Positions 12,933 through 18,179 of a stretch of 18,179 bases of DNA are shown one piece after another. Made by a program: the position numbers and the translations under genes. The stretch's first letter is position 1; every line of letters starts with the position of its first letter. Source of the stretch: Ectocarpus siliculosus. Lineage: Eukaryota > Sar > Phaeophyceae > Ectocarpales > Ectocarpaceae. Below the pieces are notes generated by a model. The model did no database searches, was not told the DNA's origin, and saw nothing but the letters and a program-made list of their open reading frames with translations. Where the stretch lies: assembly GCA_000310025.1 (NCBI GenBank), contig FN649753.1, forward strand, positions 360,600-378,778, given 5' to 3'.

Positions 12933-14868
12933 ATATGTCAGAGGGGTCCGGGGAGTCGACGGCATACGTACTGTTGTTGTTGTTGTTGTTGTTGTCTTCA
13001 CATTAAAAACCGTTCCGATCTCTCTCTACCCAGTACCTTCGTATGTCCGTACTGCCGTACTGATCCAACACTCGACGCGGTCGTATGCATATGAGTGGAG
13101 CGATACGCTCCATGTGCGGGGCGGGAAAAAAAGAAACGGCCGCAGACCCCCCCCGATTCGGGGAGCTACGGACTGCGGACACCCAGATGTGCATGAAAAA
13201 ACGTTTAGTAAGAGCTGGTAGAAACGGACGACTCCCCAACCACTTTTCACGGTTGAAGGCCTCGGTGATCACACGCAGCGGCGTAGGACGCCCGGGACAA
13301 TTTACGTTCCCCCTCGGATTGAAACGACTTTGTGGACGGGGGATGTTACGCCGCCTCTCGCCGTATCCCCACACGGCTCTTACTCTCCCTCTCACTGCTG
13401 CTGCTGTCGTGGAGACCTTGGTCTGGTCATGCAGCAGCAGTTGACCATTCAAAGACGCCAACTCGTTTCTATTTTCAGAAACGCGTCTGCAACCTCGAGA
13501 AGGAAGGGTCATTGACGATACCTTACCATCCCCTATCGTGTCGCTGGACTTTCTTCCGTCGTGTCAGTGTAACACGGATTGCGGCGTGATCGAGAGCGCA
13601 CGAAATGCACGCAAGCCTACAGCAGAGAGAAACCCGTTTGTCCGCGAAAAAGTTGTGGCCGAAAACTGGTGCAAACCTCAGGCGGAGGCAGTTATCCCAC
13701 CCTGATTGGTGTGGGACCCGTTGGAATAATAATTGTAGAAGTAGAGAGGCGGGATCGACGGAATGACCCAGGCCAAACGCAGGAGATGCAACCCGGTTGC
13801 GGTGAGGTCGGGCATTCGATTTCCCGGATTTAACACCAAAACGCCCCCCCCTACTTGTAAACAAATCATAAATCCGACATTTGGGGGCAACTGGGCAACT
13901 GCTGTATATATCAAGCGTGAGCTTGGCCTACTGCTGTACAAGATGCGGGGCGCGTTATTTGCTGTGACAAATTGCGCCAAAGTCGTAGGCCCTCTTTAAG
14001 GCGGGCACCCACTATAGTGCGGGTGAAATTGGCTGGCACAGATGGAATATTCATGGAAAATATTTAAGACGGTTGGTATGTAGTGCATTGAATAGGGCGG
14101 GTCCTGTGCAGGGCGGGTGAATCGGTCTGCGGCATTACATACGGCAGTCGTATACATACAAAACCTATTTAGACTACATGCATACGACTGCCGTACGGCA
14201 CACAAACTCGAACACACAGCAGGGAAAAAGCAAAAATAAGGCCGGTGTCAAGCAGAGTTTTCCCTCCACTCACCGAAAAGACTTCAACACGTCCCTTTCG
14301 ATTGCTGTCAACACGGTTGTGGCTGTACTGTACCTCGAACGGGTAGTCTTTCTGTGAGCTACTGCTGCATGCTGCTTATTCTGCTTATTTTCTACAAAAC
14401 GGGACAAACTACCAAGAAACCTCCCGCTGCTGTCTGCGGGGTGTTCCAGAACAAACCAGGGCAACGCGGCATCGCGCTCCAACACCGGAGGGCAAGAATA
14501 CCTAACCCCAGTTCCGATGAGAGCGGTAAGCACCGCCGTTGGCGGTGGGTGAATATACTTGTGGCATGATTGGGTGCATATTGTCGATTCTCTTCTCTTC
14601 AAAAGAAAATGTGGCAGGAACACTTTGTATATGTATGCTAGACTCAGATTGGCCAGGCGGTTCTTTGCCTATTATGGTGCTTCGCGCCCTCCGAGAACAT
14701 CAAGACAGATGGCTCTATTTTCTGGTTTGGAAGTTCTTTCGGCACAACCATAGCGAAGAACGCCACCTCTGCGGCGGTGCCACCACCGTGAAGCTAGCTC
14801 ACCTCGGCGCTGATGTGGGGAGCGAGGGCGTCCTTCGCCCACGGCAATTCCGGCAGTACGATCGACAT
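9408..14868 (-). CDS. sodB: Iron superoxide dismutase, 7 exons, complete
   Basis: Join, complement: 14868-14803, 12810-12774, 12180-12071, 11127-10933, 10365-10297, 9979-9925, 9466-9408. This gives 196 residues, the normal Fe-SOD length. It converts superoxide to oxygen and hydrogen peroxide. Metal ligands are His27 (YHYGKHH), His75 (VWNHTFYW), Asp159 and His163 (DVWEHAYY). Gln71 in NNAAQ is the active-site glutamine typical of the Fe type. The sequence is very close to proteobacterial SodB ([35 protein letters not shown]). The ATG is the first after an in-frame TGA 30 bases upstream and adds no presequence, so a cytosolic location is inferred unless a 5' exon exists. All junction phases agree. 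Confidence 0.96.
9467..9924 (-). other. Fe-SOD intron 6
   Basis: Donor GTGAGA, acceptor CCAG. It contains a poly-G/C tract at 9870-9890 and otherwise nothing recognisable. Confidence 0.9.
9925..9979 (-). CDS. sodB: Fe-SOD exon 6
   Basis: Encodes [18 protein letters not shown] plus one base. It contains ligand His163 in the family signature D-x-W-E-H-A-x-[FY]-[FY]. Acceptor GATAG, donor GTGAGA. Confidence 0.96.
9980..10296 (-). other. Fe-SOD intron 5
   Basis: Donor GTAAGT, acceptor GATAG. A short AGC run lies near the donor at 10265-10278. Nothing else is seen. Confidence 0.9.
10297..10365 (-). CDS. sodB: Fe-SOD exon 5
   Basis: Encodes [20 protein letters not shown] and TCD, 23 whole codons. 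Asp159, a metal ligand, is the last codon. Donor GTAAGT. The acceptor GCCAG follows a run of about 20 T (minus strand) that serves as its pyrimidine tract. Confidence 0.95.
10366..10932 (-). other. Fe-SOD intron 4
   Basis: Donor GTACGT. It contains an (A)20 plus (CA)n tract at 10371-10399 on the plus strand and a direct repeat with period 114 bp next to the donor (10754-10924). No gene is seen. Confidence 0.85.
10754..10924. repeat. Direct repeat, period 114 bp, beside the donor of Fe-SOD exon 4
   Basis: CATTGGTCAGCCG, GCGCCGCCGATGCCAAT and CAACA at 10759 onward recur from 10873 as CATTCGTCAGCCG, GCGCGGTCGATGCCAAT and TAACA. Repeated blocks are about 58 bp and the second ends eight bases from the donor. 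Confidence 0.85.
10933..11127 (-). CDS. sodB: Fe-SOD exon 4
   Basis: 65 whole codons from [20 protein letters not shown] to ESGGVD. It carries ligand His75 and the conserved FGSGWAWLV strand. Acceptor GGAAG, donor GAT|GTACGT. Its first bases and acceptor are copied 113 bp upstream in intron 3. Confidence 0.97.
11114..11330. repeat. Tandem duplication (period 113 bp) spanning the acceptor of Fe-SOD exon 4
   Basis: GTGGTTCCACACCTTCCG at 11116-11133 recurs at 11229-11246. Later blocks (AAAGAGAGGG, CTT(G/A)AGCGGA, CGGAGGG.CA.CTCGTA) recur in the same order. On the minus strand both copies give GGAAG|GTGTGGAACCAC, so intron 3 holds a spare acceptor and a copy of the first exon codons. Confidence 0.85.
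11128..12070 (-). other. Fe-SOD intron 3
   Basis: Donor GTTAAG, acceptor CGGAAG. It contains the duplicated acceptor block and a T7/G12 run at 11486-11503. The remainder (11510-12060) shows no gene or repeat I recognise. Confidence 0.9.
12071..12180 (-). CDS. sodB: Fe-SOD exon 3
   Basis: Completes the split Tyr codon and encodes [20 protein letters not shown] and then [16 protein letters not shown]. Gln71 is the last codon. The acceptor TGTCAG follows a T13 run on the minus strand; the donor is CAG|GTTAAG. Confidence 0.96.
12181..12773 (-). other. Fe-SOD intron 2
   Basis: Donor GTGAGT. It holds copy B of the dispersed repeat (12518-12607), a poly-G stretch (12498-12519), and a CGACA pentanucleotide run at about 12690-12713. 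Confidence 0.9.
12518..12607 (+). repeat. Dispersed repeat, copy B
   Basis: Partner of 4043-4138, with roughly three quarters of positions identical by eye and a 4-base gap. It is antisense to the SOD gene and abuts two G9-10 runs. Read on the minus strand it ends in a poly-C tail and includes GTCAGTGGTCTAACGAC, which is reminiscent of a tRNA D arm. Confidence 0.8.
12774..12810 (-). CDS. sodB: Fe-SOD exon 2
   Basis: A 37-base micro-exon encoding [12 protein letters not shown] plus the first base of Tyr35. It carries ligand His27. Acceptor CCGCAG, donor T|GTGAGT. It is too short to find except by homology. Confidence 0.96.
12895..12930. repeat. (AGC)12 microsatellite
   Basis: Perfect trinucleotide run, followed 42 bases later by (TGT)8 at 12972-12995. 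Both are inside Fe-SOD intron 1. Amino acid runs in the overlapping frames are a by-product. Confidence 0.95.
14141..14194. repeat. Short inverted repeat, 13-bp arms
   Basis: ACGGCAGTCGTAT at 14141-14153 and ATACGACTGCCGT at 14182-14194 are perfect complements around a 28-base loop. It is intronic and of unknown role. Confidence 0.9.
14803..14868 (-). CDS. sodB: Fe-SOD exon 1 with start codon
   Basis: ATG at 14868-14866, then 21 codons reading [20 protein letters not shown] and AE. LPxLPxxxxALAPHIS is the usual Fe-SOD amino terminus, so nothing is missing. An in-frame TGA lies 30 bases upstream. The donor is GAG|GTGAGC, phase 0. Confidence 0.95.
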
Positions 14869-17520
14869 GATGAATGAAGTTGTTGCTGCTTGAATTCAAT
14901 TCAAGTCTTGTGTTCTGCAAGGGGAGGGGAGGGTATTGTTAGGTTGGAATCTGAATCGATATAGATCACTCTGAACGGATCGCGCGAACAAAAACATTGT
15001 GCAATGGGGATGCACTGCAGCGTGTAAACTCGTAAACTCACATGCTTCGGGATAGGTCCAGAGAGAGAGAGGGAGAGAGAGTTGTGTGTGTGTGTGTGGT
15101 CCAGCACGAGAGAGAGAGCGAGTGGGGGGCACGTGGATGGTATAAAGAGGGGGGGTCTACTCCTGGCTTGCCTGCTCTCAGTTGCTCGTGTCGTCTGGTG
15201 TCGTCGTGTCTCCGGCCCAGCTCCGAGAGCGATCGTTGGTTTTGCCTCTTGTCCGATACACGGTGAGACAAAACCCGCACATGTTCGATACGGGTGTTGT
15301 AGACCCCGCCCGTACTCTCCCGCGTGAGGTTCTCTCTTTCGGCTATTTTCGGAAGTCCCTCCACGATTTGATTTTTGATTTTTTTTGGTCCAGACACGAC
15401 GATGGCATGTCGTATGTACAGCCTTCGGCAGGGTGGAACAAAGGATCGATCAAAGTGCCCTTGTGCTGCTGCTCCAAGATAGCGGGGTAAGCTGGTGACT
15501 CTCGCTTGTATATCTCCTGCCTCCGCCGTGTGATACCTCGGACATCCATCTTTTCGTCTCGGCCCTGCTCCAAAGATTAGCCTCCGAGCTTCAACAAGCC
15601 CAGATCACGGCATGCGTGCGCCTTTTTTTGGTGGTCGTGTGTGTCGTGTGTCTTTGGGGTTGTAGACGTCCTGCATCGCGATACCCTCTAGGTTCTCGGC
15701 GTCAGCAGCCGCCAGCACTATCGCCAGTGCTACCCGCACGCAAGCGCGATCTGTGTGGGGTTCGCCTTTGTCTACGGCGAAGTCTGTAGCACACGAACAA
15801 CATCTGCCCACCCCGAAAGAGAAAATATGGTCGAGAATTTTTTTTTAGAATACGCAGCGATCCCGGTGTTGGTGATGGTTTGAAAAACATGACCTCCGAC
15901 ACAGCAGTGCATGATCTGCTGCTGCTGTTTATCCAGCCGTATCTGTAGGGGACCTACTTGGAAGCCAAGTGTTATTACGGTGGTGTTGTTGTTGGCAAGG
16001 GCCCGCGTTGTGTTCTGCCTTCTTAGCCCCAACGCGGCCTGTGTATGTACAACGCCGTTTCCGTGCGTCTTCCTCTGCTGACTCTCTTTCCCGCCACACC
16101 CACACCACATCTCAATTTCCCTCTTTTTTCTCGTTTCTCGAACAGACAGCAGTGTCCGCGTTTCCGGCACAAATGTTGTATGCTGTCCTGCGCTACAGCT
16201 GTAGTGACAAGCTTACACGCGCTCCCGGAGTAGTTTTAGGCGTGTGCTGTTCTTGCAGCGGCGGGGGGTGGCGGGATGTCGGGATATAGCGGAAACCCGC
16301 GTAAGAGACGTGCAATTGCAGACATCGTTCCGGTTGGTTTTCCGCCTGTGAATTCCGTGGTCCTTTAGTACCATATTTTTGCAACACATGGATGACAGCG
16401 GGCCCCGCCACACTGCCAATGATTATATGTAACGATGCTCTCTAGACTAAAGACTGCTGCAGTCCCTTTACCTCCCCCCTCGCTTGTTATCAGTGAGGCG
16501 GTGACGTCCTCTCGTTTTTTTTTTTTTTTTTAATGCGTTGCCTCTGCTACATAGGCGGCTACAACAGCAGTCTTCATTTTACAACAGCAAATCGGAGGCT
16601 GCAGCACATATTCGATTGTCTTTCAATTTTGGGACTCGACCTCAGTTTTTTCATATGAATATTATAGTCGCCACGCCCTCGTCAAGCAAGGCTGATCATG
16701 TCAGTTGACAGTGAACAGAAGATGTCCAGGTTCTTTTTTTTTTTCTTCTTAATATGACACAACGAAACCATCTCTATCATAGAAAAGAGTCTTGAGACAG
16801 ATTAGCAATGGATTCATAGCGTCAGAAAGTACCTGTATGTCTACGATTTCCCAGACAGCATATAGGGACATCTCCCCTGCCGGTAACAGGCTCAACAAGA
16901 CAGTTTGGTAGCTGTCTTGTGTGTCTCATATATGTTACGTTGGGAAGGTGCACATGATATGTGTTAGGTACTGGTCGGGCGTTTTGTGTGTGACACCCTT
17001 TTAATCGTAGGGCATGCAATCTCCCTCAGTTTACAAACGTATTTTCAATGTGGTACGCGTATGTACCGGGTATTTGGGTAGTAAATGTGTGGATACATTT
17101 CGGAGTATGTGCGGACACACGGGCGTGGTCTCACCATTTTCTTACCTTTTGAAAAACTGGTTGTATCTCTTCTCAACAAAAAAAATCTCGATTTGGCCCC
17201 CCAACGGTACATGAAGTACAACGTACAGGTACAATAACCCGTGAGCAATTGCCCGTGAGTGCTGCTGCATGTCCGTTCAACAGCAGCAGTAGCACCAGAA
17301 CGGTTCGTGCAGAAGGCCGTAACTGCTGCTGCTTGTAGCCGAGGATCGTCATGCTCGCTGTGTGTTTTTCGCTGTCTGCCTAGTCTACAGATAAGGGCTC
17401 AGAGAAGGCTGCTGTTGGCTGCTGCTGCTGCTGCTGCTGATGTGGCTGCCTCGAAAACAGGCCGTTAGGATCCACGTTCGTTTTCGTTACGTAGACCAAG
17501 GATCACTCCGCATGTTTGGT
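14869..17520. other. Upstream flank of Fe-SOD, no resolvable gene
   Basis: This should include the SOD promoter, but I see no clear TATA box on the minus strand. Simple repeats: (GA)n and (GT)n at 15058-15120, T17 at 16516-16532, and CTG run at 17418-17439. A TATAAAG at 15141-15147 on the plus strand has no supported gene after it. From 16400 to 17250 it is more AT-rich and without long open frames. A weak coding-like segment lies at about 15650-15760 on the minus strand. Confidence 0.5.
15058..15120. repeat. (GA)n/(GT)n microsatellite cluster
   Basis: GA-rich, then (TG) repeats, then a second GA run. It lies about 190 bases upstream of the SOD start codon, where it could be part of the promoter or 5' UTR region. 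Confidence 0.85.
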
Positions 17521-17561
17521 TCATCGGAGATCTTCCACCCCTACGGTGGTACAGCAGTAGA

Positions 17562-17882
17562 TTAGGTGTACACGCGATCGTTGTCCGGCGGCGCGAAGGG
17601 TGTCGGTTCGGGTGAAGGGGGCCTGTGAGAATGTGAGAATATTAGGAAACATAAAGAATATTGAAGCCTGGAAGGCTTTCTTCGGTCGTGGTACAGTAAA
17701 TACTTGTACGTAACACACAAATTGCGGGCGAGACGGTTGATCACAACTTCCCTCTCTCCTTGCCGTGCGTCCTCCCCTCTCCCTTGTCGCTGGCCTGTCT
17801 TGGCTCCGTTGTCCTTCTCTCTGTCCGGTCGGGGCCTGCTGTCGCGGGTGTCCACCAACAGCGAGAGTAAAGCGTTCGCCCG
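17562..17882 (-). CDS. Possible terminal exon of an unidentified minus-strand gene
   Basis: A frame of 107 codons including the stop follows a very strong acceptor on the minus strand (long CT tract, CTCTCCAG, exon from 17882) and ends at TAA, 17564-17562. The first 20 codons are GC-rich at third positions, and so are the last 20, which read PPSPEPTPFAPPDNDRVYT. The middle is less coding-like and could be an intron with acceptor TCACAG at 17628-17623. No family is recognised. It could be chance. Confidence 0.22.
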   Translation of the reverse strand, partial: RANALLSLLVDTRDSRPRPDREKDNGAKTGQRQGRGEDARQGEREVVINRLARNLCVTYKYLLYHDRRKPSRLQYSLCFLIFSHSHRPPSPEPTPFAPPDNDRVYT

Positions 17883-17888
17883 CTGGAG

Positions 17889-17925
17889 AGCGAGAGAGAG
17901 AGAGGGAGAGAGAGAGAGAGAGAGG
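17889..17925. repeat. (GA)n microsatellite
   Basis: GA-rich run on the plus strand, which supplies the CT tract of the possible minus-strand acceptor at 17883. Confidence 0.9.
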
Positions 17926-18009
17926 ACAGTTGTTGGTATCCGTCGATTGGTTAGACTGAGGGTTGCACGCTCGACAGAGGCTGTTGGTTGATTGACGGTT
18001 ACTTGAGTG

Positions 18010-18179
18010 ATCTATCTGTCGCGGACTTGTTGTCGAGAAGAGGCGTGCTGCACCCGAAGTATGACGACCGTTCTTCAGAACGGCGGGTGCTTCCTCAACC
18101 GCATCTCTGGAGGAGCACCTTCCAAGAACTGCCTCTCCTGCAGCGGCAAGACTACTCCCGAAATTACGTGCCAAACTTG
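18010..18179 (-). CDS. Possible coding segment at the window edge, strand uncertain
   Basis: On the minus strand the frame is open to the window edge with no ATG and includes GAARLFSTTSPRQ, a string typical of mitochondrial presequences. On the plus strand an ATG at 18061, preceded by an in-frame TGA, opens a 39-codon frame to the edge with several Cys (NGGCFLNR, CLSC) and higher third-position GC. At most one is real. No donor in the minus segment fits the phase of the possible exon ending at 17562. Confidence 0.22.

Larger units (their letters stand above)
12811..14802 (-). other. Fe-SOD intron 1
   Basis: The longest intron, about 2 kb, with donor GTGAGC. It contains (AGC)12 at 12895-12930, (TGT)8 at 12972-12995, a 13-bp inverted repeat at 14141-14194 and several short open frames on both strands that resemble nothing. 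No internal gene is supported. Confidence 0.85.

Noticed and set aside
12600-13001. Minus-strand frame with threonine and leucine runs
   Set aside because: Runs come from TGT and AGC microsatellites. The only supported coding here is the 37-base Fe-SOD exon 2.
15141-15147. TATAAAG on the plus strand as a promoter
   Set aside because: It points away from Fe-SOD and no supported plus-strand gene follows within the next kilobase.

Overview
The window looks like nuclear DNA of an intron-rich, GC-rich eukaryote, most likely a brown alga or related stramenopile (Ectocarpus-like). Genes are cut into short exons by introns of about 0.3 to 2 kb. Donors are mostly GTGAG, acceptors follow C/T-rich tracts, and CTG/CAG, GA and homopolymer tracts are frequent. 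The organism is inferred from style only. No prokaryotic operon, CRISPR array, rRNA gene or intact tRNA gene is visible.

Two genes can be assembled exon by exon, because junction phases and homology agree. (1) A plus-strand gene at about 440-7963 (5' end missing, 8 exons) encodes a type I membrane protein. It has a chitobiase/hexosaminidase C-terminal-like beta-sandwich, then a NAGPA (DUF2233, phosphodiester glycosidase, 'mannose-6-phosphate uncovering enzyme') domain, one transmembrane helix, and a cytosolic tail with YxxPhi-type, acidic-cluster and NPF motifs. The two signature motifs of the NAGPA family are altered at key residues, so it may be a pseudoenzyme or have changed specificity. 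One of its introns appears to be GC-AG. (2) A minus-strand gene at 14868-9408 (7 exons, complete) encodes a 196-residue iron superoxide dismutase of bacterial type. All four metal ligands are present and there is no obvious targeting presequence.

The two genes converge on a 7964-9407 spacer. The introns hold most of the unexplained structure: a five-copy minisatellite, a 187-bp tandem duplication, a foldback element beside a 20-bp direct repeat, a dispersed repeat with one copy in each gene, a tRNA-like relic, and two tandem duplications of about 113 bp flanking the largest SOD exon, one of which copies its splice acceptor. Positions 1-410 are strongly G/T-biased with many homopolymers and look like poor contig-end sequence. 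From 14869 to the right end no gene can be resolved, although weak coding signals occur near 15650-15760, 17562-17882 and 18010-18179.

I see no functional link between the two genes. One belongs to secretory/endolysosomal glycan biology and the other to superoxide detoxification.
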